NCBI GenBank assembly: GCA_003243425.1
Contig: QFQP01000001.1
Span: 310,001 to 374,000 of the forward strand
Direction: 5' to 3'
Length of the DNA stretch: 64,000 nt
DNA from: Archangium gephyra
GTDB lineage: Bacteria > Myxococcota > Myxococcia > Myxococcales > Myxococcaceae
In this document: positions 19,690 through 27,712 of the stretch, in pieces
How the letters are laid out: the number at the start of each line of letters is the position of its first letter
Numbering within the stretch: position 1 is the stretch's first letter
Position numbers and translations under genes: made by a program
Notes under the pieces: model-generated
The model's input: only the letters and a program-made list of their open reading frames with translations
What the model was told of the DNA's origin: nothing
The model's database searches: none

Positions 19690-21610
19690 TTCGAACGTGC
19701 GACCGTTCGGCGCGAGCGGCCCGGCGGCTGACGCGTTTCAGGCGTTCTTCGACATGGTCGATGCGCCCGCCGCCTTGTGCGACCTCGCGCTGCGCATCGT
19801 CACCTGCAACTCGGCCTTCGAAGTGTTGTGCGGCGCGACCGAGGTGCAGGGCAACCTGCTGCACGATTACATGGAGACTTCGACGCTCCATGTGCCGCCC
19901 GACGGGCGCGGCGTGGAGCTCGAGGTTTCGTGCAAGTCGGGTCAGCAGGTGACGCTCAACGTCTCGCGTCGCGGGCAGACCGTCGCGGTGGTGGCCAAGC
20001 AGCTCTCACCGATGCTCGACTCTCTCGCCGCTGCCGGCCGCGCGTTGCTCGAGCAGGCGCGCGTCGAGACCGCGTTGTTGGAGATCGGCCGCAACGTCGC
20101 GGGGGCCACGAGCGAAGAAGAGCTCGTCGCCACGGTCGCGCGCGGGGTGAAGGGGCTCTTTCCGGGCCGCGCGTTCTGCGTGCGCATCGTCGATCCGCAC
20201 ACCTGCAACCTCACCTCGCTCTACGCGGAAGGCCGCATGCACGAGGGCCAGCGCGACGTGTTCCACCTGCGCCGCTCGATGGTCGAGAAGACGCACCTCG
20301 ACACGCGCGGCCTGCCGGGCGGCAAGGTGTTGGTGACGGCGGGAGACCTGCCGCTCCTGTTCCAGGGGTCGGTGCGGGGCATCGCCGCGCCGCTCGTGGC
20401 TTCGGGTCAGCTCTTCGGCGCCATCAACATCGAGTACCCCGCAGGGCTGAGCGCAGACGCGCTCAGTGACGAGCGCATTCTCATTCAGCTCGCCAATCAG
20501 GTCTCGGTGGCGGTGCGAAACGCCAAGCTCATCGACGAGCTGACGTTCATGCGGAAGTACCTCGAGGAACTCCTCGAGAACGCCAACGCGCTGATCCTCG
20601 TCGTCGATCGCGACGGCAAGGTCGTGGTCTTCAACAACGCGCTCGTGCAGCTCACCGGTCGTAGCAAGGCCGAGGTGCTGGGCTCCGACGTCGATCAGCT
20701 GCTTGGCGAGACCGATCGCCTGAAGCTGCTGCGCGTCTTCGGGGCGGCGCTCAAGGGCCAGCCGGTCACCGGCGTGGAGACGGCGCTCATCGCGCGCAAT
20801 GGTCAGGAACGCCGAGTGACGTTCAGTACCTCGGCGGTGCTGAGCCAGTCGGGTGAAGTGGAAGGCGTGATGGCCATCGGTGGCGACCTGACGCGCACGC
20901 GCGAACTCGAGCGCCGCGTGATCCAGGCCGAGAAGCTCGCCTCGCTCGGGCAGCTGGCTGCGTCGGTGGTTCACGAGATCAACAACCCGATGACCGCGGT
21001 GTCGACCTACGCCGATGCCTTGTGGCGGCGCGCGCAGATGAACCCCGCGGCCGACCCGGCCGACGTCGACAAGTACAAACGCATCGTCGACAACTCCGAG
21101 CGGGTGCTGCGCTTCACGCGCGACCTCGTGAGCTACGCGCGACCGGCGCACGACAAGCCCGAAGCCATCGACTTGAACGCCGTGGTCGAGAAGTCGATCG
21201 GCTTCTGCGACCTGATCATTCAGAAGCACGGCATCAAGCTGCACCGTGAGCTGTCACCGGTGCCCACCTTCCACGCGATTCGGCAGAACCTGGTGCAGGT
21301 GTTCGTGAACCTCATCACCAACGCGTGTCACGCCACGCCGACCGGTGGCTCCATCACCGTGCGCACCTCGCATCGAGATGATCAGGCCATCGTGTCGGTC
21401 ACCGACACGGGGCTGGGCATGGCGCCAGACACGCAAGCGCGCATCTTCGAGCCGTTCTTCACCACCAAGCCCGACGGCAAGGGCACGGGGCTCGGGCTGT
21501 CGATCGTTCAGGGCATCGTCGAGAATCACGGCGGCTCCATCAGCGTGAGCAGCGAGCCCGGCAAGGGCACCACGTTCACGCTGAAGCTGCCGATGTTGCA
21601 GCCGGTGTAG
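19679..21610 (+). CDS. PAS-GAF-PAS hybrid-input histidine kinase (complete)
   Basis: 643 residues; the ATG lies 11 bases inside the previous gene. A short PAS-like region covers about 15-110, a GAF domain about 130-285, and a second PAS domain about 295-415. The HisKA domain has H-box His432 in SVVHEINNPMTAV. The HATPase_c domain has N-box NLITNACHATP, G1 DTGLGM, F-box FEPFFTTKP and G2 GKGTGLGLSIV. All catalytic boxes are intact. No membrane segment is visible, so it is a soluble sensor. No response regulator is adjacent, so the partner is elsewhere. It probably works with the ATPase-less sensor encoded just upstream. Confidence 0.93.
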   Translation: MKTDSNVRPFGASGPAADAFQAFFDMVDAPAALCDLALRIVTCNSAFEVLCGATEVQGNLLHDYMETSTLHVPPDGRGVELEVSCKSGQQVTLNVSRRGQTVAVVAKQLSPMLDSLAAAGRALLEQARVETALLEIGRNVAGATSEEELVATVARGVKGLFPGRAFCVRIVDPHTCNLTSLYAEGRMHEGQRDVFHLRRSMVEKTHLDTRGLPGGKVLVTAGDLPLLFQGSVRGIAAPLVASGQLFGAINIEYPAGLSADALSDERILIQLANQVSVAVRNAKLIDELTFMRKYLEELLENANALILVVDRDGKVVVFNNALVQLTGRSKAEVLGSDVDQLLGETDRLKLLRVFGAALKGQPVTGVETALIARNGQERRVTFSTSAVLSQSGEVEGVMAIGGDLTRTRELERRVIQAEKLASLGQLAASVVHEINNPMTAVSTYADALWRRAQMNPAADPADVDKYKRIVDNSERVLRFTRDLVSYARPAHDKPEAIDLNAVVEKSIGFCDLIIQKHGIKLHRELSPVPTFHAIRQNLVQVFVNLITNACHATPTGGSITVRTSHRDDQAIVSVTDTGLGMAPDTQARIFEPFFTTKPDGKGTGLGLSIVQGIVENHGGSISVSSEPGKGTTFTLKLPMLQPV

Positions 21611-21613
21611 CGG

Positions 21614-22384
21614 TCAGCGCTCGTTGTCGAGCTCCGCGAGGAACTCGTCGCGGGTCAGCAGCCCCTTGCGCTGCATGATGCGCAGGAGCGCCCAGAAGCG
21701 GCGCTCGAGCTGCTCGCCTTCGCGTTCTTCGTCGCGGCCACCGAAGAGAAAGTCGAGATCCTTCGACACCGCGTCTTTCTTCTTCGCGGGGGCCTCGGGC
21801 ATCACGTTCATCGCCGAGATGATCTCCTCGCCCATCACCATCGGCGCGTCGTCGTCGTCTGCCGGCGGGGGCGGTGGCTTGATCTGCCTGGGCGGCATCG
21901 CGGCGATCTGCCTGGCCCTGGCGGCGGCGTCGGCCGGGGAGTGCTTGTGGTAGTAGCGGAGAATGGCCGTACGCACCTGGCTGTGCGTCGAGACGTAGGG
22001 CGCGACCTTCTGGCCGGTGGTGAACTCGATTTCGTCGATGGCCGGCTGGTTGAGCGGATCGCTCATCGCCACCAGCAACCGCTTGTGGGTCGTGCCCTTG
22101 CCGTCGATGGCGAAGGGAAACAGCTCGTGCGTTTCGCAGAAGCGATCGCGCAGCATGTGCACCGCGCTCCAGTCGACCTGCACCTGCGCGAGATCGACGG
22201 TGCCGAAGCCCAGAGACAGAGCCAGCGCCTGTGCCAGCTGTACTTCAGAAATGAGCCCCTGCTGCACGAGCGTCACGCCGAGCCGTTGACGGGTGCGCTT
22301 CTGCGCCGCGAGGCCCGCGTCCAGCTGCTCCTGCGTGATCGCTTTGCGCTCGAGGAGCAACTCACCGATGCGTTTGCGGCTCAT
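21614..22384 (-). CDS. GspE/PilB N-terminal (MshEN) domain protein
   Basis: 256 residues from the ATG giving MSRKRIGELLLERKAIT; a GTG at 22402 is the alternative start. Residues about 1-150 match the MshEN/T2SSE_N fold (RIGELL, then Q..Q..L..SE.QLAQAL..SLG). That fold binds cyclic-di-GMP or partner proteins in type II secretion and type IV pilus ATPases. No ATPase domain follows. Instead there is a Pro/Asp-rich linker (PPPPPADDDDA) and a basic/acidic C-terminal helix pair. Myxobacteria encode many such stand-alone proteins. It converges on the kinase gene with a 3-base gap. Confidence 0.8.
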   Translation of the reverse strand: MSRKRIGELLLERKAITQEQLDAGLAAQKRTRQRLGVTLVQQGLISEVQLAQALALSLGFGTVDLAQVQVDWSAVHMLRDRFCETHELFPFAIDGKGTTHKRLLVAMSDPLNQPAIDEIEFTTGQKVAPYVSTHSQVRTAILRYYHKHSPADAAARARQIAAMPPRQIKPPPPPADDDDAPMVMGEEIISAMNVMPEAPAKKKDAVSKDLDFLFGGRDEEREGEQLERRFWALLRIMQRKGLLTRDEFLAELDNER

Positions 22385-22473
22385 CAGCGCGCCGACTAGC
22401 ACGGGAGCTTCGGGTTAAGAAAACTCAAGCGGCTCCAAGCGGTTGGAAGTGTGGTGCGCACGTGTCGGTTGCC

Positions 22474-22503
22474 TTGACACCCCTTTTTGACGGGGCCTAT
22501 GGT
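22474..22503 (+). promoter_or_regulatory. Sigma-70-like promoter for the TolQ/TolR motor operon
   Basis: A perfect -35 box TTGACA (22474-22479) is separated by 18 bases from the -10-like box TATGGT (22498-22503). It lies 65 bases before the start codon of the TolQ-like gene. The spacer contains a small CCCC/GGGG inverted repeat. Confidence 0.6.
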
Positions 22504-22567
22504 GCGCCCGCTTTTCCGGCACCAGTGATCCGGAAGCTCAAAGGGCATTCCCGAAAGGCAACACACA

Positions 22568-23299
22568 ATGACGCTTGGACAGCTGAGCATTCTGGCGGCC
22601 GAGGCCGCTGCCGAAGGTGGAGAAGAGGGCTTTTTCGCGGGTATCGCCGCTTCGTGGAACGAAGGTGGCTGGCCGATGTACCCGATCGCGTTCGTGTTCG
22701 TGGTCGGTCTTGCCATCACCGTCGAGCGTCTGATCGTGCTGTTCGGCACCGCCGCCATCAACAAGGACGGCTTCATCCGCGGTCTGAAGAAGCACATTTA
22801 CGCGGGTGACCTGGACAAGGCGATCAACTACGTCGCCGGTCAGAAGCCCACGCCGCTCACGAACGTCGTGAAGTCGGGCCTGATGAACGTTCCGAAGGGC
22901 CAGGAAGAAGTTCAGGCGGCCCTCGACGAGGCGTCGCTGCGTGAGACCCCGCGTCTCGAGGCCCGCACGGGTTACCTCGCGATGCTCGGCAACGCCGCCA
23001 TGCTCATCGGCCTCTTCGGTACGGTGCACGGCCTCATCGGCTCGTTCAAGGCCGTTGCGCACGCCTCGCCTGCCGACCGCGCGACCATCCTCGCCGGTTC
23101 GATCGGTGAAGCCATGAACTGCACCCAGTTCGGCCTCATCGCCTCGATCCCGCTCCTCATCGCGTTCTCGGTGCTCAACGGCCGTACGCAGAGCCTGATC
23201 AACGACATCAACGAGTCGTCGGTCTCCGTGCTGAACCTGATCGTGCAGAACCGCGACAAGTTCAAGAACATGACCGTTCCCGCGGCGGCCGAGGAGTAA
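22568..23299 (+). CDS. MotA/TolQ/ExbB proton channel protein (AglR-like)
   Basis: 243 residues with GAAAGG before the ATG. Helices lie at about 37-60 (YPIAFVFVVGLAITVERL), 140-165 (AMLIGLFGTVHGLIGSF, the ExbB/TolQ core) and 185-205. The family forms the stator channel that uses proton flow. It is followed by two TolR-type genes, the arrangement of the Myxococcus gliding motor AglR-AglQ-AglS. I infer an equivalent role, but other TolQR/ExbBD systems cannot be excluded. A TTGACA/TATGGT promoter lies upstream, and a terminator follows the third gene. Confidence 0.85.
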   Translation: MTLGQLSILAAEAAAEGGEEGFFAGIAASWNEGGWPMYPIAFVFVVGLAITVERLIVLFGTAAINKDGFIRGLKKHIYAGDLDKAINYVAGQKPTPLTNVVKSGLMNVPKGQEEVQAALDEASLRETPRLEARTGYLAMLGNAAMLIGLFGTVHGLIGSFKAVAHASPADRATILAGSIGEAMNCTQFGLIASIPLLIAFSVLNGRTQSLINDINESSVSVLNLIVQNRDKFKNMTVPAAAEE

Positions 23300-23415
23300 T
23301 CCTCCCCTCGTCGTACTTCTGCTGAATGGGCGGGGCAGGGGAACCTGCGCCTCCATCGGCTGTCTTTTGCAGAAACAACGAGCCCTCCACGTGGGGGCGT
23401 TGACGGGAGAGTTTC

Positions 23416-23913
23416 ATGGCCGGTGGTATGGACATGGGCGGTGGCGGTAAGGGTGGCAAGAAGCCGCTCGACACCACCATCAATCTGGTGCCCTTCATCG
23501 ATCTGATGGCCGTTACGATCGTTTTCCTGATCATGACGGCTGTGTGGACGCAGCTGGGTCGTTTGCAGGTTTCGCAGGCAGGTCAGAGCAGCAGCGAGCA
23601 GGAGCCGCCTCCGACTCAGTTGCAGCCCATCACCCTTCTCATCACCGAGAAGGACCTGAAGATCACGGTGGGTGGTTCGCAGCTTGATCCGATTCCGATC
23701 ACGCGCGACTCGAGCAACCGCATCGAGATCGAAAAGTTGATGGCTCGCCTCAGGGAGCTCAAGACGCAGCAGCCGGATCAGTCGGCCATCACCCTCTCGA
23801 CTGAAGACAACGTGAAGTACGAAGACCTGGTTCGCCTCATCGACACCGTGGTTCAGGATGGCTCCAATCCCCTGTTCCCGTCCGTGTCGGTTTCGCCGGC
23901 CTCGGCGAGCTAA
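23416..23913 (+). CDS. ExbD/TolR-type stator protein (AglQ-like)
   Basis: 165 residues with GGGAG eight bases before the ATG. After a Gly/Lys-rich start, the single helix carries the proton-accepting Asp29 in NLVPFIDLMAVTIVFLIM. The C-terminal two thirds form the periplasmic ExbD/TolR domain. The Myxococcus xanthus AglQ Asp is residue 28 as I recall, almost the same position, which supports the gliding-motor reading. A 116-base gap separates it from the channel gene; that gap contains a small GCAGG/CCTGC hairpin but no clear terminator, so co-transcription is likely. Confidence 0.83.
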   Translation: MAGGMDMGGGGKGGKKPLDTTINLVPFIDLMAVTIVFLIMTAVWTQLGRLQVSQAGQSSSEQEPPPTQLQPITLLITEKDLKITVGGSQLDPIPITRDSSNRIEIEKLMARLRELKTQQPDQSAITLSTEDNVKYEDLVRLIDTVVQDGSNPLFPSVSVSPASAS

Positions 23914-23925
23914 AGGAAACAAGTC

Positions 23926-24501
23926 ATGGCAATCGTTGCTCCAGGCAAGCGGTTCGGAAAACGGCTCGAACACTCCAAGGTGTTCGGCCACGGTCTTCAC
24001 GGGAAGAAGTCGGTGTTCTCCGACCTCAACGTGACGCCCCTCGTCGACATGTTCGTCATCCTGGTGCTCTTCCTCATCGCCAACTTCTCGGCGACCGGTG
24101 AGCTCCTTTCGATGTCGAAGGACATCCAGTTGCCCGAGGCCGCGCACACCGAAGAGCTCACGCTCGCCCCGGTCGTGCAGGTTTCGCAGCAGGAAGTCGT
24201 GGTCTCCGGCGCCGTCATCGGCCGCGTGGAAGACCTCGCTCGTGAGGACTACCTCAACATCCCGGCGCTCGAAGAGAAGCTCCGCGAGATGAAGAAGCAG
24301 TTCGAAGATCTGCACAATCAGGCTGGTGACTCGGGCGCCTTCAAGGGCGACGTGAACATCCAGGCCGACAAGCAGGTGCAGTTCCGCATCATCAAGAAGG
24401 TGATGTTCAGCTGCGCGTCTGCCGGTTACGGCAACATCTCGTTCGCCACCATGGCGGCGGGTGGCAGCGACGGTAAGAAGACCGAAACTGCGATGCGCTG
24501 A
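23926..24501 (+). CDS. Second ExbD/TolR-type stator protein (AglS-like)
   Basis: 191 residues with AAAGGA before the ATG, 12 bases after the preceding gene. The transmembrane helix holds Asp41 in NVTPLVDMFVILVLFLIANF. The periplasmic part begins near residue 60 and carries an unusual acidic coiled stretch (PALEEKLREMKKQFEDL) before the final TolR fold. Two TolR proteins with one TolQ are typical of AglRQS rather than of plain TolQR or ExbBD. With the previous two genes it would form a proton-driven complex in the inner membrane. Confidence 0.82.
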   Translation: MAIVAPGKRFGKRLEHSKVFGHGLHGKKSVFSDLNVTPLVDMFVILVLFLIANFSATGELLSMSKDIQLPEAAHTEELTLAPVVQVSQQEVVVSGAVIGRVEDLAREDYLNIPALEEKLREMKKQFEDLHNQAGDSGAFKGDVNIQADKQVQFRIIKKVMFSCASAGYGNISFATMAAGGSDGKKTETAMR

Positions 24502-24527
24502 TCACCTGCTCCACGCGGGTGGTTTCC

Positions 24528-24564
24528 GAAGGCCCCGGGGGAAACTCCGGGGCTTTCGTGTTTT
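24528..24564 (+). terminator. Rho-independent terminator of the motor operon
   Basis: An 11-bp stem with one G-U pair (GAAGGCCCCGG at 24528-24538 with CCGGGGCTTTC at 24547-24557) is followed by GTGTTTT. It lies 26 bases past the last TolR stop. Confidence 0.85.
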
Positions 24565-24593
24565 CGGGCTTTGCGCTACGGCCAGCCGCGATC

Positions 24594-25226
24594 ATGGAAA
24601 CGCTTCGTCACCTCAAAGAGTACATCGACCCGACGTACCTGATTCAGACCTTCGGCTACCCGGGCCTGACGCTCATCGTCTTCCTCGAGACCGGTGCGCT
24701 CGTCTTCTTCCTGCCAGGTGACTCGCTGCTGTTCATGGCAGGGCTGTTCGCGGGCGAAGGCACGCTCGACATCTTCGCGTTGCAGGCGCTGTTGATCCCC
24801 GCGGCCATCATCGGCGACGCGCTCAGTTACTACATCGGTTCGAAGCTGGGCCCGGCGCTGTTCACCCGCACCGACTCGAAGCTGCTCAAGCCGGAGCACC
24901 TCAAGGCCGCGCAGGCGTTCTACGAGAAGCATGGTGGCAAGGCGATCATCCTCGCGCGCTTCATGCCCATCGTTCGTACTTTCGTGCCGGTGGTCGCTGG
25001 CGCCGCGCGCATGCCGTACCGCCGCTTCGCGACGTTCAACATCGTCGGTGGCATTTCGTGGGTCACGTCGATGACGGTGGCCGGCTATTTCCTGGGCCAG
25101 TTCGAGTTCGTGAAGAAGCGCATCGAGCTCATCGTCATCGGCATCATCTTCCTGTCGATTCTTCCCGGCATCATCGCGTGGGCCAGGGCGCGCTTCGGCG
25201 CGAAGGCTGCGACGCCCAGCGCATGA
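24594..25226 (+). CDS. DedA/SNARE-associated (VTT) family membrane protein
   Basis: 210 residues from METLRHLKEYI; the frame is open upstream to 24519 but that would cross the terminator. It has the family's re-entrant/helix pattern: the GALVFFLPGDSLLF motif at about 37-50, then ARFMPIVRTFVPVVAGAARMPYRRF at about 123-147 with the conserved R..P..R..P.vaG signature. Two C-terminal helices end it. DedA proteins act in the inner membrane in lipid flipping (for example undecaprenyl phosphate) and envelope homeostasis. It overlaps the LON-domain gene by 4 bases (ATGA). Confidence 0.92.
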   Translation: METLRHLKEYIDPTYLIQTFGYPGLTLIVFLETGALVFFLPGDSLLFMAGLFAGEGTLDIFALQALLIPAAIIGDALSYYIGSKLGPALFTRTDSKLLKPEHLKAAQAFYEKHGGKAIILARFMPIVRTFVPVVAGAARMPYRRFATFNIVGGISWVTSMTVAGYFLGQFEFVKKRIELIVIGIIFLSILPGIIAWARARFGAKAATPSA

Positions 25227-25882
25227 CGGACAGCATCGAGCGCGCCCGGACCGCGGCGAAGCGGCTCAAGGTCTTTCCGTTACCGCCGGTGGTGCTGTTG
25301 CCGGGCAGCGCGGCGCCGCTCCACATCTTCGAGCCGCGCTACCGGGAGATGGTGAAGGACGCGCTCGAGACCGACGGCATGTTCGCGCTCGCGCAGGTGA
25401 TGCCGGGGCAGGAGGCGCTGCTGTCGGGCGCTCCCGCGCTCGAAGAGATGGTGTGCATCGGCACCATCGGCATGCACGAGGCGGTCGAAGACGGGCGGTA
25501 CAATCTGGTGCTCGTGGGGCTGGTGCGCGCGCGACTCAAGCGTGAGCTGCCCTCGCAGCGGCAGTACCGCGAGTTCGAAGCCGAGCTCGTGGAGGACGAA
25601 GACGTTCAACCGGGCACCGATGATGCGCTCAAGAACGCCGTCGTGGAGCTGGTGGCCCGGGTGCCGACCGAGGTCGGAAAGCGGGTCGCGCAGGTGGCCT
25701 CACGGGTGAGCGGCGGAGCGTTGGCTGACGTCATCGCCAGCACGTTCCTGCAGGACCCTCAGCGCCGCTTCGAAGTGCTCAACGAGACCGATGTCGCCGC
25801 GCGGCTGGCGGTGGTGACCGAAGAGCTGCTCTCGCTCATCGGCAGCATCAAGCCGCGCAAGCCTGAAGGGCTGATGAACTGA
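25223..25882 (+). CDS. LON substrate-binding (N-terminal) domain protein
   Basis: 219 residues. The ATG overlaps the DedA stop. The region PLPPVVLLPGSAAPLHIFEPRYREMV at about residues 17-42 is the classic start of the Lon N-terminal substrate-binding domain, which continues to about residue 205. There is no AAA+ or protease domain. Stand-alone forms are common in bacteria and are thought to bind misfolded or specific proteins; the actual ligand is unknown. It is translationally coupled to the DedA gene. It meets the convergent CAP lipoprotein gene with no intervening base. Confidence 0.88.
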   Translation: MTDSIERARTAAKRLKVFPLPPVVLLPGSAAPLHIFEPRYREMVKDALETDGMFALAQVMPGQEALLSGAPALEEMVCIGTIGMHEAVEDGRYNLVLVGLVRARLKRELPSQRQYREFEAELVEDEDVQPGTDDALKNAVVELVARVPTEVGKRVAQVASRVSGGALADVIASTFLQDPQRRFEVLNETDVAARLAVVTEELLSLIGSIKPRKPEGLMN

Positions 25883-27133
25883 CTACGGCAGCGCCGGGCA
25901 ACTCACGACCTGAACGGAGTAGTTGATGGGCGTCGAGATGCCCGTGATGGCCACGTCGTACGTGTGACCCGCTTGCGAAGTCCACCCCATGGGGTTGAAG
26001 CGCAGGGCGTACGGGCTGCCGTAGTTCGGGAGCAGCTGGGTCACGGTGACCGGCATGTTGGTGCCGTTGTCGGTCACGGTGACGACCGCGTTCGCGAGGT
26101 TGATGGAGTAGCTCTGCACCGACCAGCCGGTCGAGTCGACGGAGGTGACGCCGGGAATGTTGATGGCGTCGAGCGGCACCGGGCCCGAGGGCGGCCACGC
26201 CGTATACGGCTTGCCAGCGTTGCCGCTGCCGCTGATGACCCAGTGGCACGAAGAACCGGTGGTGCCACCGATGCCGACGGGACCGAGTGAGTTCGAGAGG
26301 AACCAGCGCCGATGACCGAGGCTCGCGGCATTTCCACTGCCGAAGTCCGACATGTACATGTCGATGCTCTTCACCGCGCGACCGGTCGAGATGTTTGACT
26401 TGCCGGCGGCTTCCGCGCCCTCGGCCGAGTAGCAGGTCCACGTCGAAGGCGGCTGGTGGCTGAGCGAGTTGTTGGCGTCCATCATCAGCGCGCACTGCTG
26501 GGCCTTCGCGTTTCGCGTGGCGTCGAGCGTCACCGCTGGAAGCTGGGCGATGAAGCGGTAGGCGTTGAGCAGCCCGAGCGCGTTGTTGCGCCCGGTGGCG
26601 TCGAGGTCGCCCGCAGTGCACGACGCCACGTTTCCGGACCAGGTGCCTTCGTTCATGTTCGCGCGTGCGCAGCGCCACGTGGCGCAGACCTGGTTCTCGC
26701 GTGTGCCGCCGATGTTGGCGCACGACGCTGAACCCGAACCGCCCCCGGTCGCCGAACCGCCGCCGGTCGCCGAGCCGCCACCGGTTGCTGGGCCGCCGCC
26801 GATCGCTGAGCCGCCGCCGGTCGCCGAACCACCGCCGGTCGCAGGACCACCGCCGGTCGCAGGACCACCGCCGGTCGCTGAACCACCTCCGGTCGCTGAA
26901 CCACCGCCGGTCGCTGAACCACCGCCGGCCGCTGAACCACCGCCGGTCGCCGAACCACCGCCGGTCGCTGAGCCACCGCCGGTCGCTGAGCCGCCACCGA
27001 ACCCACCACCAGTGGTGGTGCCTCCGCCGACGAGAATGAAGGGCGGGAAGCCGCCGGCATCAGGCTCTTCCATTCCGCCTCCACACGACGAGACGATGAC
27101 CGCGAAAGCTGCGAGCTGGAGAGCCTGTTTCAT
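25883..27133 (-). CDS. CAP-domain lipoprotein with GGGSAT repeat
   Basis: 416 residues from the ATG giving MKQALQLAAFAVIVSSCGGG, with a lipobox ending SSC; ATG 27145 is an alternative. A spacer of some 100 residues is made almost entirely of GGGSAT hexapeptides. The rest resembles a CAP/SCP/PR1 domain: LLNAYRFIAQLPAVTLD, then SHQPPSTWTC, and GHRRWFL, the positions of its conserved His/Glu cavity residues. CAP proteins are secreted and bind sterols or have hydrolase-like roles. The C-terminal ~100 residues are beta-rich and unassigned. The repeat probably holds the domain away from the membrane. Confidence 0.78.
   Translation of the reverse strand: MKQALQLAAFAVIVSSCGGGMEEPDAGGFPPFILVGGGTTTGGGFGGGSATGGGSATGGGSATGGGSAAGGGSATGGGSATGGGSATGGGPATGGGPATGGGSATGGGSAIGGGPATGGGSATGGGSATGGGSGSASCANIGGTRENQVCATWRCARANMNEGTWSGNVASCTAGDLDATGRNNALGLLNAYRFIAQLPAVTLDATRNAKAQQCALMMDANNSLSHQPPSTWTCYSAEGAEAAGKSNISTGRAVKSIDMYMSDFGSGNAASLGHRRWFLSNSLGPVGIGGTTGSSCHWVISGSGNAGKPYTAWPPSGPVPLDAINIPGVTSVDSTGWSVQSYSINLANAVVTVTDNGTNMPVTVTQLLPNYGSPYALRFNPMGWTSQAGHTYDVAITGISTPINYSVQVVSCPALP
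26735..27010 (-). repeat. Tandem 18-bp repeat encoding GGGSAT
   Basis: About fourteen copies of an 18-base unit (plus-strand form CCACCGCCGGTCGCTGAA) lie head to tail inside the CAP lipoprotein gene. Most changes are synonymous; a few give variants such as GGGSAA, GGGPAT and GGGSAI. Copy number could vary by slippage without breaking frame. Confidence 0.85.
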
Positions 27134-27221
27134 GGCGCGCAGCATGCCGCTGCTCTGGAGAATTTCGTAGTCATGGGTCGTTCGCGTGGTCCGCCCAGGA
27201 CCGCGGCACGTCAGCCCGACC

Positions 27222-27653
27222 TCAGGGAAAGTTCGACGCTGGCACCAGCAGGTAATCGACGCCGCTGGCGTGGCAGCTCGCGCAGCCGTTCGCCGTGCCT
27301 TCGAAATAGTACTGGTCGAGGCTGGGCTCGAAGCCTTCGAAGAAGACCCACGTGCCGTCATCGCGCTTCTTGTCGACTGCCCACCCCGCGCGCTCGCCGT
27401 TCGTGAACAACTCCTTCACGGCAATGGAGCCGGGCGGATGCTCGGTCGCGCCAGACATCAGCGACTCGTAGAGCGGTTCGTTGAGGAACGTGCGAACCGT
27501 GCCGCCATGCGGACCGGTGGACGGATGTGCCCGGGGTTCCGCGCGCCACGACGTGTACGCACCCGACTGCGCGATGGCGAGCAGCTCCTCACGACCGGCG
27601 GCTGTTTCAGCACCACAACCCGCCAACACGACAACCGCCCACATCGCGCGCAT
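27222..27653 (-). CDS. Cytochrome P460-like c-type heme lipoprotein
   Basis: 143 residues. MRAMWAVVVLAGCG is a lipoprotein signal with lipobox LAGC. A single heme c site, CASCH, lies near residue 125 in NGCASCHASGVDY. The preceding sequence (VKELFTNGERAGWAVDKKRD, then GTWVFFEGF) resembles the cytochrome P460 fold, and the short length matches that family. Members oxidise hydroxylamine or act as electron carriers; the substrate cannot be read from the sequence. It is separated from the CAP gene downstream by about 90 bases. Confidence 0.72.
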   Translation of the reverse strand: MRAMWAVVVLAGCGAETAAGREELLAIAQSGAYTSWRAEPRAHPSTGPHGGTVRTFLNEPLYESLMSGATEHPPGSIAVKELFTNGERAGWAVDKKRDDGTWVFFEGFEPSLDQYYFEGTANGCASCHASGVDYLLVPASNFP

Positions 27654-27712
27654 GGCGGTACTACGTCGGTGCTCCGCTCGGGGTTACAGGCGAAGCACCG
27701 ACCCCTGCTCGA

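Noticed and set aside
26735..27010. Possible CRISPR-like array
   Set aside because: Repeats are 18 bases, contiguous and in coding frame (GGGSAT); there are no spacers.
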